Part shown: in pieces, positions 45,121 to 54,077 of the stretch | Numbering within the stretch: position 1 is the stretch's first letter | How the letters are laid out: every line of letters begins with the position of its first letter | NCBI GenBank assembly: GCA_030740765.1 | Contig: JASLWR010000015.1 | Span: 1-59,401, forward strand | Length of the DNA: 59,401 bases | DNA from: Thermoplasmatota archaeon | GTDB taxonomy: Archaea > Thermoplasmatota > Penumbrarchaeia > JASLWR01 | Direction of reading: 5' to 3' | Position numbers and translations under genes: made by a program | Notes under the pieces: generated by a model | Seen by the model: the letters and a program-made list of their open reading frames with translations, nothing else | The model's database searches: none | Told to the model about the DNA's origin: nothing

Positions 45121-46314
45121 ATGAGATATTGTATGGAATGCGGCAGCGAGGCAAAGAATGACACACGAGAATGTTCTAGATGCTATCATCGTGTAGATGA
45201 ATTCTACACAAGAACCTTATCGGACCGGAAAAAGAAACATACGAACATTCTGAAGTCAAGAGAGAGTTTTATTTCAGGCGATTATGGCAATTCTGTGCGG
45301 TTGCTCTCTGAAATCGCCATGAAGGAACCAAAAAATATTAACATTTTGTTTGGTCTTGGACGCTCTCTAACGAATACAACCGATTACTCAAGAGCAATGC
45401 AGGTTTACGACAGGGCCCTGAGTATAAGACCGGATGCAGTCAATATTTTGTTCGCAAAGGGAATGTGCTACATGGAACTGGGTGACCTTAAAGAGGCTAA
45501 AAAGTACTTCGTTCGAAGCCTGGAGCTGGAACCAATATTCAAAAATGCCCGCTCCATGATGAAGAAATGCGAGGATGGGCTGGAAAAGGAGCACGATAAT
45601 ATCGTTCAGGAACAGATGAAGGGATTATTGAAACCCCAAATCGCGAAAGAACCGACTATTGCAGCCAAACCCAAGCACGAGGAATATCATCCGCGTCATG
45701 AAGATCAAGCCTGTGTCACATGCGGTTCACCAGTAAGTTTCGAGGACCAATACCAGATGTGGTGGTGCAACAGGTGCTCGCGTTATATCGAGGAGGACAT
45801 GGTGAAACCGGATACAGGAATATCCAAAGGGGGTCAAACCGAATTCCCGTGTAAAAAATGCGGGGACATCCTCGTTTTTGTGGATGAATACCAGAGATGG
45901 TGGTGCGACACCTGCAGGAGATACATCGGTGATGATATAGAATCCGAGGATGAATATGAAGAAATGGATCATATGCACACTGGCGCCAGAGACAAAAAAC
46001 CCCAAGCTGACTGGCATGACCAGGGACAAGCTGGAACTAGTTCACGGGAACACTCATGCGACAGCTGTGGAGGATCTCTGCGTTTCATCGATACATATGG
46101 AATGTGGTGGTGTAATAAGTGCGATAAGTACCTGGGAGAGGAAGAGGAAACAAAGACTAAAAGCTCCGCCGTACACTCACATGACACGAAAAGGCACGAA
46201 ACACCACCGGCGCAGGCAAAACCCCAATACCCCTGCCGCGAATGCGGGACTATTTTGAAGTACGTTGACCAGTACCAGAGATGGTGGTGCGATGGTTGCG
46301 GTGGATACATCTGA
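45121..46314 (+). CDS. TPR protein with five zinc ribbons (WWC type)
   Basis: 397 residues. An N-terminal ribbon (CMECGSEAKNDTRECSRC) is followed by TPR units at ~45-155. Four near-identical ribbons come next, of the form CxxC(G)...(F/Y)xDxYxxWWCxxCxxYI, near 200, 245, 310 and 370. The last one ends the protein. The Trp-Trp-Cys core is unusual and recurs in the ubiquitin-like protein at 31757. The ATG at 45121 has GGGGGAAT before it and lies 41 bp after the preceding gene, so the two TPR/Zn-ribbon genes probably form an operon. Binding partner unknown. Confidence 0.78.
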   Translation: MRYCMECGSEAKNDTRECSRCYHRVDEFYTRTLSDRKKKHTNILKSRESFISGDYGNSVRLLSEIAMKEPKNINILFGLGRSLTNTTDYSRAMQVYDRALSIRPDAVNILFAKGMCYMELGDLKEAKKYFVRSLELEPIFKNARSMMKKCEDGLEKEHDNIVQEQMKGLLKPQIAKEPTIAAKPKHEEYHPRHEDQACVTCGSPVSFEDQYQMWWCNRCSRYIEEDMVKPDTGISKGGQTEFPCKKCGDILVFVDEYQRWWCDTCRRYIGDDIESEDEYEEMDHMHTGARDKKPQADWHDQGQAGTSSREHSCDSCGGSLRFIDTYGMWWCNKCDKYLGEEEETKTKSSAVHSHDTKRHETPPAQAKPQYPCRECGTILKYVDQYQRWWCDGCGGYI

Positions 46315-46364
46315 CCGCAAATAGATTTTAAGGGTGTATACTATTTTCCATAGCAGACACCATT

Positions 46365-46544
46365 CCGGGTGTGGACTTGAAAAGTCGAGTCCCGACATAG
46401 AATCAAGATTCTATTAGGGCTAATAGAAACAAACGTTTCTATGTCGCCTACTGGCTCGGCTTGATAGGCCGACCCGGTTACTACCGGGGAGGTCCGAGGT
46501 GCGCTAGTACCTCTGGAGTGACACGCCAACAGGTGTGTCTTTAC
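46365..46544 (+). repeat. Mosaic hairpin element in the leader of the PKD surface-protein gene
   Basis: Stems in order: GACTT/AAGTC (46374-46386); ATAGAATC/GATTCTAT with AA loop (46397-46414); ATAGAAAC/GTTTCTAT with AAAC loop (46423-46442); CCCGGT/ACCGGG (46473-46488); GAGGT/ACCTC (46496-46513); GACACGCC/GGTGTGTC with AACA loop (46520-46539), then TTTAC. CGACATAG (46393) can also pair with CTATGTCG (46439) instead of the two inner stems. The element ends 12 bp before the ATG at 46557. Confidence 0.8.
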
Positions 46545-46556
46545 AGGTGAAATGAG

Positions 46557-49500
46557 ATGAATGTCAAGGAAGAGGGATGCCGTTATTTGCCTGTTTTTTT
46601 CATACTACTCTTCATCGGACTCGTAAGTGCAATACCGCTTTCCGGGTCCGTGAATATATCCTCATCCAGTGGAAATCCATCCCCATCACGCGCCAGCGGG
46701 CCGGATCTCGAAGTCAGCTCATCCAATATTTCCGTCCTGCCCGCGTCGCTGAAGGTCGGGGACACCGGTTTTATCACCGCTGAGGTATTCAACATCGGAA
46801 ATGAGGGCGCCTCCCTTGTCAATGTGTCATTCACCGTCGATACCGTACCCCTGGGTTCACCCATGATAATTCCTTTCATATCCGGGAATTCAAGCGAGAA
46901 CATAACGAAGATGTGGCAGCCTGCGGCACCCGGTAACCACCACGTCAGGGTAGAGATCGACAAAGGAAACCTCATTTTGGAACTGGACGAAACAAACAAC
47001 ATTGCTAGCATCGAGATTTTCGTGGCCACAGCTTCCAACATACCACCCTCTGTGAACATTACGCATCCCCGGGACAGAGAGAAGGTTAGCGGAACGGTCC
47101 TGATCTCCGGCACCGCTTCCGACAGTCCCATGGATACCAACGAATTAACAGCAGTGGAGCTCAGCATTGATTTGGAAGATTACAAAGCGGCCACCGGTCT
47201 CAATGCGTGGGAATATCAATGGGATACCACCCTTTACAGTGAAGGACTGCATACCATAAACGCAAGATCGTATGACGACGAAGATATTTCCGTGGTCCGA
47301 TCCATCGAGGTTATCGTAGATAACGATCAATCAAACGAGCCTCCCGTGGCAAATATATCATCACCCCGGAGGTTGAGCAATTTCTCCGTGAACGAAACTA
47401 TCTTTTTCAAAGGCAACACTTCATCTGATCCGGATCTCGGACCCAACGAACTGAACTTTACATGGGAAATGGGCGACGGAAGCGTTGTCTGGGGTGCAAA
47501 CATCAACTACAGCTACAGCAATATAGTACCATTCATCACGGTGACCTTACGGGTATATGACGGAGACCAGGAGGATTCCGAAGGCATACAGATATTCATC
47601 AACAATACCCCTCCGGTTGCAATAGCAGGCGGTAACCGTACAGCCGAAATACGAGAGATGATCAACTTCAACGGATCACGTTCTTATGATCCCGACGAGC
47701 CATTCGACCAAATATCGAAATACCAGTGGAACATGGGCAACGGCGATGTTCTCGAAGGAGAGAGGATCCAATATGCCTATAACGAAGGTGGTGGTAAGTA
47801 TATAGTGGTTCTGACCGTGTTCGACGGCGACAGCTCTCACAACGATTCCTTGGTTGTGAGCCTGAACAATACCTTACCGGTAGCATTGCTTAAGCTGCCA
47901 TCTCAAACCGTAAATGCCAATGTAGACCTTTATTTCGACGGGAGTGCTTCTTATGACCCTGACGGGGAAATTATTGAATATTACTTCGATTTTGGCGATG
48001 GATATTCTACTGGGTGGAGCAATTCTCCAGGCAGCAATCATACCTATCGGAAATCCGGTGAATACGCACCCAGATTGAAGGTGAAGGATTCGAAAGGTGG
48101 TATCAGCCTCTGGAACAGCATGGAGATCACCGTTCTTCCGGTACCGAACAATAAACCATTGCTGGAGATAAATGCTCCTCTCGAGGGGGCGGTGATAGCG
48201 TCACCTCTCATAATAGAGGGAAAAAGCAGCGATCCGGACAGCTCGGATATAGTGGAAAATATAGAGGTAAGCCTGGGCGGCACTACCATCCTTGCAAAAC
48301 CCGCTCACGGGAGCGGTCTTGCCCAGTGGCGCGCGAGGTTCGAGAATATCAGCGCAATGGAGAATGGTGCTGCGCAGATCGAAGCCCGGGCCTTCGACGG
48401 CAAGGGATACTCCGATCTGGTAATTCTGAACGTTGTGGTGAACAACGACGAACAAAAATCCATTGACATCAGTCTGATCGACCTCACTTCGGAGGTATTC
48501 CCCGGAGATATTATTGAGGTATACGGGCAGGCAAAGTACGATACTGGTGTTACAGTACAGGGATCCGACACAACCGTTTCTATGTCCGGGTCACAGAAAT
48601 CCATTCTCACCGATGCCAATGGTTTCTTTTCCCTTGACATTACTGTCCCAACTGAGTCTGGATCGACCCTGCTGGAGATAAGTGTGGAGAACGGGTCGAT
48701 TATGGGGGAAATTTCCGAGACGATTCTTGTATACAGCATGGAATTCTCTCTGGACGATGACTCCGTTAAACTGTATCGGGGCGAAGAGGAGATCATCGGT
48801 TACAACGATGCTGTCCGGGCCGGGGAAACAGTAGAGATCAGGATCAATGTATATTTCTACTGTGATGCAACGGAAGGGCCAGGTTTTTCAGCCACCGTGA
48901 ATGTGACCCAGGTCTCCGATGATGCGAACACCGCCCTTATGGAGAATAAAAGTATCAGCTTTATCCCTGACGGAACAGAACAATCAAAAACTCTGGCCAT
49001 TCAATGGAGTCCGGACGAGGGGAGCCATAGAATAAGGCTGAGCGTCGAAGGGGAGCGAGATACCTCTGAGAATGACGATCTCAGGGAGCAAACGTTTACC
49101 GTCAGGGAGAAGATAATGCTGGCCGACTTCAAGGTAACTGATATAAAACTCCCTAATGGTAACCTGCGCGACGGTGAATTTGTTACCGTTTCCATAACTG
49201 TGATCAACGAGGGGAACGTCAGCGGCCTTGTGAATCTTTCGCTTTACGACGGAGAAGAGAATTCCGCTGGACTTATTGATCGGAAGACGAACATCTTCAT
49301 GAAACGAAATACATCACAGACGATATTGATAAACTGGCAGGCGGAAAGCGGGTATATAGAGCTGCTGGCCGTGGTTGATAGTTCTCTTGAGGAACTTTCG
49401 AAAGATAACAACCGACAAAGCACGAGCGTGCGAGTCTATCCCCCGAAAACCGTGGAAAAAGAAGAATCGAACCAGGCAATAACCGTGGCGGTCATAGGAG

Positions 49501-49616
49501 GCATCCTTGTTATGGCAGCGTTGGTGTGGACCTTTTACAGAAAGAAAGAGGCCGAGGATAATGAGGGAGCTGAAGTGGAACCGGAAACGGACGGGGAAGA
49601 AGAGGAGGACTATTGA
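46557..49616 (+). CDS. CARDB/PKD surface protein with membrane anchor
   Basis: 1019 residues. The signal segment (YLPVFFILLFIGLVSAI) is followed by a CARDB domain ending LELDETNNIASIE, then an Ig-like domain. Three PKD domains follow (FTWEMGDGS, YQWNMGNGD, YYFDFGDGY, with NYSYSN, QYAYNE and HTYRKS partners). More Ig-like domains and a final CARDB-like domain (LEELSKDNNRQS) come next. The end is a transmembrane helix (VAVIGGILVMAALVWTF) and a short acidic tail. No PGF motif. The ATG at 46557 has AGGTGA upstream. It is probably a cell-surface adhesion or coat protein. Confidence 0.85.
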   Translation: MNVKEEGCRYLPVFFILLFIGLVSAIPLSGSVNISSSSGNPSPSRASGPDLEVSSSNISVLPASLKVGDTGFITAEVFNIGNEGASLVNVSFTVDTVPLGSPMIIPFISGNSSENITKMWQPAAPGNHHVRVEIDKGNLILELDETNNIASIEIFVATASNIPPSVNITHPRDREKVSGTVLISGTASDSPMDTNELTAVELSIDLEDYKAATGLNAWEYQWDTTLYSEGLHTINARSYDDEDISVVRSIEVIVDNDQSNEPPVANISSPRRLSNFSVNETIFFKGNTSSDPDLGPNELNFTWEMGDGSVVWGANINYSYSNIVPFITVTLRVYDGDQEDSEGIQIFINNTPPVAIAGGNRTAEIREMINFNGSRSYDPDEPFDQISKYQWNMGNGDVLEGERIQYAYNEGGGKYIVVLTVFDGDSSHNDSLVVSLNNTLPVALLKLPSQTVNANVDLYFDGSASYDPDGEIIEYYFDFGDGYSTGWSNSPGSNHTYRKSGEYAPRLKVKDSKGGISLWNSMEITVLPVPNNKPLLEINAPLEGAVIASPLIIEGKSSDPDSSDIVENIEVSLGGTTILAKPAHGSGLAQWRARFENISAMENGAAQIEARAFDGKGYSDLVILNVVVNNDEQKSIDISLIDLTSEVFPGDIIEVYGQAKYDTGVTVQGSDTTVSMSGSQKSILTDANGFFSLDITVPTESGSTLLEISVENGSIMGEISETILVYSMEFSLDDDSVKLYRGEEEIIGYNDAVRAGETVEIRINVYFYCDATEGPGFSATVNVTQVSDDANTALMENKSISFIPDGTEQSKTLAIQWSPDEGSHRIRLSVEGERDTSENDDLREQTFTVREKIMLADFKVTDIKLPNGNLRDGEFVTVSITVINEGNVSGLVNLSLYDGEENSAGLIDRKTNIFMKRNTSQTILINWQAESGYIELLAVVDSSLEELSKDNNRQSTSVRVYPPKTVEKEESNQAITVAVIGGILVMAALVWTFYRKKEAEDNEGAEVEPETDGEEEEDY

Positions 49617-49758
49617 TCGGCGAGTGATATTCATTTTTTATAGTGTCTTATCCTGAGTTATTTTCACCCCTCACTTTTTCTGTCAATTCTTAATAGACAG
49701 AAGATGGGATTTGACCGATATTCCATTACTATTATTAAATGAGCTTTCTTTAACAATA

Positions 49759-50057
49759 GGGCCTGCGACGTAAGAAACGCAGGCCCAACACCATGAAAAT
49801 AATATGAATCATATCAAGGGGTCGCTATGGCCCAGGATCGACGTAGGCGACCCTATGTCAAATGATATTAGATATTCCATTTCCACTATTGAATTCAACT
49901 ACGGTTCTCTTTTCCAAGTTAAGTACCTCGATTGATTTGAACAAGGGCGTGCGAGAACGTCTATACGAATATGTATGAACATTCATCACCATAAGATAAC
50001 ATTGGTCATTCTGGTTAATAGAGAGTGTATGATCATTCGGGGCCGTTGGCCCCGAGG
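49759..50057. repeat. Mosaic hairpin element in the 49.6-50.2 kb gap
   Basis: GGGCCTGCG/CGCAGGCCC with a 10-nt loop (49759-49786) contains the inverted 19-mer shared with 19572-19590. GGGTCGC/GCGACCC (49819-49853) follows. CGGGGCC/GGCCCCG with GTT loop (50038-50054) is followed by AGG. The rest of the gap 49617-50206 has no convincing gene; an ORF on minus from 50210 has no support. Confidence 0.7.
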
Positions 50058-50206
50058 ACTAAGGTTTATTTTCAATGCACCGTAACGAAGTGGGCGCCAA
50101 CCATTGATAATATTATTATTTCTAGGCTCTATCGAGGGGGCACTAACAAATTTCCCAGTGATTTGGCTGTTTTCAAATCTCCTTGTCGATGGTGAGTGCA
50201 TATTCA

Positions 50207-51034
50207 TCACTGGATTTTTTGATAGTGCCGTGGTAACCCGTTTCGGAGATTTCCTTCAATATTATGAGAAAAGTATTTTATTGGAATTCTAGACTGCTGA
50301 CCTTGGCCTTGACCCTGACCTTGTCCCGAACCATTTTCAAGCTCAATATGCCACCAAGTATATGGTCCGGGAGAAAAATATAAATCCCCACCAATAATTG
50401 AATTGTTTATTATGAATTCGTCATACGATTCGTAGAACAAAATATTATGCCCTTTTTTACTTATTAGAACATTATTCTCAATTAGGTCTTTGGTACAATT
50501 AATCATACCTAAATTAAAAATTGTTGATTCTGATAGAAAATTCTTTTCAATTATGTTTTGAAAAGTATCCTTCATTCCAATGCTAAAAGTATTATTATAA
50601 AATATGTTGTTATGGATGTAGTTAGAACTCCCTTCAATTATTGAAATACCACATTTTCCGTTAGAAATATTCAATTTGGATATTTCGTTATTTGATGAAG
50701 TAATATTAATACAGGTCGAAATATTTGTTCCTTGGATTATTGTTAAATTTTGATCAACACCTGTTAAGGTTAAACTTTTGGTAGCTATCGTGATATTTTC
50801 AGAGTAAATCCCCGCTGCCACGTACACTATATCCCCATTACTCGCATTATCAATCGCCCACTGAATGTGTGTGTAATCTCCTTCACCAGACGCATCAACA
50901 ATGATTGTACTTCGTGTGGGTTTTGCCTCCTCCGCACCAGACAAAGACCGTGTCATAGGTAGAACAGGTAGGACTATAAGTATGAGTGTCATAATCAATA
51001 GATTTGAAGCAACTTTTACTCCTAGGCGACCCAT
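50207..51034 (-). CDS. NosD-like secreted parallel beta-helix protein
   Basis: 275 residues. A signal peptide (residues ~8-30) precedes TIIVDASGEGDYTHIQWAIDNASNGDIVYVAAGIYSENI, the standard entry of NosD/CASH right-handed beta-helix domains. About six parallel beta-helix turns follow, rich in Asn and Ile. A Gly-Gln repeat (GQGQGQGQGQQ) and a short tail complete it. NosD-type domains bind or remodel carbohydrates or sit on the cell surface. It is shorter than many family members, and the region after the GQ tract looks unrelated, so the gene may be truncated. GAGGT lies six bases before the ATG, with a TATA box at 51075. Confidence 0.78.
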   Translation of the reverse strand: MGRLGVKVASNLLIMTLILIVLPVLPMTRSLSGAEEAKPTRSTIIVDASGEGDYTHIQWAIDNASNGDIVYVAAGIYSENITIATKSLTLTGVDQNLTIIQGTNISTCINITSSNNEISKLNISNGKCGISIIEGSSNYIHNNIFYNNTFSIGMKDTFQNIIEKNFLSESTIFNLGMINCTKDLIENNVLISKKGHNILFYESYDEFIINNSIIGGDLYFSPGPYTWWHIELENGSGQGQGQGQGQQSRIPIKYFSHNIEGNLRNGLPRHYQKIQ

Positions 51035-51074
51035 AACACTACCTCTTGATATCCTCTTTCATAGCGGTGGATAG

Positions 51075-51083
51075 TATTTATAA
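51075..51083 (-). promoter_or_regulatory. TATA box of the NosD-like gene
   Basis: On the minus strand ttataaata lies 41-49 bases before the ATG at 51034, placing the start of transcription just ahead of the GAGGT ribosome binding site. Confidence 0.6.
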
Positions 51084-51164
51084 TTTCTAGAACAAAAGTC
51101 GAACAATCTTCCAATCGTGAATGATGATTATTACTCTCAAATTCATATTTTGCTTAGCACTATT

Positions 51165-51353
51165 CTTCTGCTGGCGCAGAAGCCGGGGCAGAGCCCCCAA
51201 TAGTTTTGATTTTATTTTTGGGCCGGGCCGGTGCACGCCTTACGGCCCCCGGATTGCACGGATATTTCCGGGCAGGGCAGTTGTGCGCGTAGGAAACCAA
51301 AGGTTTTCGAGGGCTCAGGTTTGCCGTAAGGTACACCGGAGTGTAACGGGAGC
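51165..51353. repeat. Mosaic hairpin element between NosD-like and coiled-coil genes
   Basis: CTTCTGC/GCAGAAG (51165-51182), GGGGC/GCCCC with AGA loop (51185-51197) and GGAAACC/GGTTTTC with AAA loop (51292-51308, then GAGG). Next comes a ~27-base module (51311-51337) nearly identical to 19684-19710, and then GGAGTGTAACGGGAGC (51338-51353). Relative to 19.7 kb, two hairpins between these modules are missing. A stretch this GC-rich and folded is unlike the flanking sequence. Confidence 0.75.
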
Positions 51354-51402
51354 TATTTGTACACCGAGACCCTCTATACTAAGAAAAGAAATCATAGCTC
51401 TC

Positions 51403-54054
51403 TCATTTCTTTCTCATCTCTGCCTCACAAAGCCTTCTTAAAGTCTTTGCAGCAGCGTAATCGGGATTGATGGATAGAACCCTTTTCGTGCATCGCAGCG
51501 CCTTTCTGTACATATTCAATTTCTTGTAGGCCACTCCCTTGTTGTGCATGATCTTCTCGTCATTGGGAGTGAGTTTCAGTGCCCTGTTGAACAACCTGAT
51601 AGCTCCCTTGGCATTGCCTTCCTTGAACAATTTATTGCCATCTTGCTTGAACTTTTTGGCTTCCATTTTCCTCTTTTCCTCCCCAGCGCTCTCCAGTTCT
51701 ACAAGATCATCGTCCAGGCGGAAAAGTATGCTTTCTATCTCCTCTTTTTTCCCCAATTGTGTCAACTTTTCAGCGCGTTTCAGATCCTCGCGCATAAGCT
51801 CTTCGTTCTCAATTTCTTCTTCTATGGAATCCAGCCGGCTTTCCAGTTTTTTGATCCTGAGAACGAATACGTGCATCTCTTTCGCCTGTTTCGCCAGCTT
51901 CTTGCTCTGTTTTGAGTGATCCATTGCAGTCTGATAGAATCGGTTCTCGAGAGCAGGTTTGGCAAGTGACAGAACGTTCTTGGCCTCCGAGACGTCAATT
52001 CCCTCTTTGTTCAACTTGTCAATAAACTCCCGCACGGATTTCAACTCGTCGATGAGTTCCTCGTACATTTTTGCGTTCTCGGCCGATTCCCAGGCCTGTT
52101 CGCTCAGCTCATACGCAAGTTCAAAATCCTTATCCTTGAAATTCTCCTGCGACTTCGAGAAGAGTTTCTGCGACTTCTCCACTTCCCCACCCAGAGCCAG
52201 TACCTCGTTGATCTTCTCCTGGGTCTTTATGAGTTGATCCTTGGCCTTTTCCTCGAAAAGGGGCTGCCTTATCTTCGAAAGCAGCTCATTGGCCTCTTCA
52301 TAATCCTTTGCCAAAATCAGTTCGTCTACCCCAATAAGATCCTCCCTGGCAACTTCTAAGTCCACATCGGATTTCTTATAGCTTTTCTCCACGAGTTTTT
52401 TGGTATCATCCAGAAGAAAGACCAGTTTCAACGTCATAAAATTCTTAATGGCATTTCTCCCGAATTCACTTGAGCGCGCGAATTCACTGTCATTAAAATA
52501 TAGCTTGGCTTTCTTCAAAAGAGAAATTCCCTCCGATACGTCTATGCCCTGATACCGGCAATCCTCGAATAATCCTTCGGCTTCCTCTATGGCAAGAAGG
52601 GCCTTGTTCTGATCTTGAACCGATCTGCTCTTTTCCACAAAGTCCTGTATTTCTTCCGCGATGACAGGAACGTTCTCATAATTCCCCCTTCCAAGCTCCA
52701 TTTTCATGGTATTCAGCGATTGCTCCATTCCACTGGTATCCACTCCGTGGGTCTTGGCCTCGTCCACCTTGAATTTTGTTATCTGGTAGAATAAAAGTCC
52801 CCGATTGTATTCTATCTCTTGTGCGGAAAGCTCGTTCTTCAACTGGAATATCAGATCGTCGGCCTTATCCACAGCCCCATTATTGATAAATTTCTCTATT
52901 TCCGAGAGTGTCTTTTGAAAAGAAGCAACGTCCATCTCCAATCTTTGACATAGTACTATTCTTGTCTTCAACGAACTAAATTCATCTTTGAGCTTTTTCA
53001 ATGCATTAAGTGAGGTTTGAATGATATCCTGGCTGCTCTTTGCGTGCTCGATGGCTTCATCATATTCCCCATTGGTTACACATTTCCTGCCCTTGCTCAA
53101 CTGCTCGTCCGCTTCACGATCCCGTATACCTTCTTTGAGAGCCGCCTTGATCGACTGCCAGCTATCTCGAATAGAATCGAGAGCATCCTGATATACTACC
53201 TTCCTCAAGGATAATTTATCCAAAGATACCGCTGCGATATCGAGAACTTCCTTGTAGCTGCCCGTGCGCAATAGCTCCGGAACCTTTTTAAGATCTTCAT
53301 CCACATCTTTCACATCAGCGCCCTGGGAACGCAGGGAGAGCATGTTCTGCTGGATCCTCTTTACAAGACGTTGGGTTCGATCGTATTCTTTTTTCGTATC
53401 TGACAAATAAGCCAGGCATTTCCCGGCAACCTTCAATGCTCCTGCCGGATTACTCGAATCCATATTGGAGGTGATCTCCTCGAGGTATGGCCTGATATCA
53501 TTGATGATGATTCCTTTCTTTTCGAATTCCGTGACCTTCTGGATGATCTCATTGCTTTTTTGGATCGCCTTCGATTTCATTTCGTCGCTACACGAATCGA
53601 CATATTTCTTTAAAGGAGCTCTGTCCTTGCTTGGGGATCTTTTCTTTCTCCTGCCAGAGTCTTCAGTCCTCTCCTCTACAACCTCAAAAATTTCATCGGA
53701 ACCAATCTCATGAACCTCTTCCATCGCAGTAAAAGTATTATCCTGGGCTACAGAATCTTCTTTTTTCGGAAACTTTATCTCCGTGGTGCCTTTTCTCAGC
53801 ATCTCCAGGCACTCCGTTCTCATGTCACCGGCTTCTTGATTGGATGAATTCATGGCTAGTAAATTATCGAGAGAACCGATGGCCTCAACAAGAGATCTCC
53901 TTTTGACGAAAACCTTGCATTTATTCAATAAAATAGCCTCGTTTCCAGAATCTATCTTGAGAGCTTCATCAAAATATTCCAGGGCAAGCTTGTAGTTCTT
54001 GTTCGAAAACGCATTCAGGCCCAATTCATTGAAAGTTCTTACCCGTATATCCAT
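51403..54054 (-). CDS. Large TPR and helical-repeat coiled-coil protein
   Basis: 883 residues from the ATG at 54054. TPR units lie at both ends: NELGLNAFSNKNYKLALEYFDEAL at ~5-30 and GNKLFKEGNAKGAIRLFNRALKL at ~800-825. Between them lie ~700 residues of helical repeats of roughly 85-100 residues, with the recurring phrase 'GxDVSxAxxxLxxAKxxxxxxxYxxAxxxAxxS'. The same phrase appears in the protein at 20571. No enzyme motif. It lies 23 bp after the zinc-ribbon gene, so the two form an operon. Probably a cytoplasmic scaffold; function unknown. Confidence 0.75.
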   Translation of the reverse strand: MDIRVRTFNELGLNAFSNKNYKLALEYFDEALKIDSGNEAILLNKCKVFVKRRSLVEAIGSLDNLLAMNSSNQEAGDMRTECLEMLRKGTTEIKFPKKEDSVAQDNTFTAMEEVHEIGSDEIFEVVEERTEDSGRRKKRSPSKDRAPLKKYVDSCSDEMKSKAIQKSNEIIQKVTEFEKKGIIINDIRPYLEEITSNMDSSNPAGALKVAGKCLAYLSDTKKEYDRTQRLVKRIQQNMLSLRSQGADVKDVDEDLKKVPELLRTGSYKEVLDIAAVSLDKLSLRKVVYQDALDSIRDSWQSIKAALKEGIRDREADEQLSKGRKCVTNGEYDEAIEHAKSSQDIIQTSLNALKKLKDEFSSLKTRIVLCQRLEMDVASFQKTLSEIEKFINNGAVDKADDLIFQLKNELSAQEIEYNRGLLFYQITKFKVDEAKTHGVDTSGMEQSLNTMKMELGRGNYENVPVIAEEIQDFVEKSRSVQDQNKALLAIEEAEGLFEDCRYQGIDVSEGISLLKKAKLYFNDSEFARSSEFGRNAIKNFMTLKLVFLLDDTKKLVEKSYKKSDVDLEVAREDLIGVDELILAKDYEEANELLSKIRQPLFEEKAKDQLIKTQEKINEVLALGGEVEKSQKLFSKSQENFKDKDFELAYELSEQAWESAENAKMYEELIDELKSVREFIDKLNKEGIDVSEAKNVLSLAKPALENRFYQTAMDHSKQSKKLAKQAKEMHVFVLRIKKLESRLDSIEEEIENEELMREDLKRAEKLTQLGKKEEIESILFRLDDDLVELESAGEEKRKMEAKKFKQDGNKLFKEGNAKGAIRLFNRALKLTPNDEKIMHNKGVAYKKLNMYRKALRCTKRVLSINPDYAAAKTLRRLCEAEMRKK

Positions 54055-54077
54055 TGATCCACCGGTTCCTTTCATAT

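Noticed and set aside
49986-50210. 74-residue minus-strand ORF
   Set aside because: It overlaps hairpin repeats and the NosD-like tail, its composition is not protein-like, and there is no clear ribosome site.
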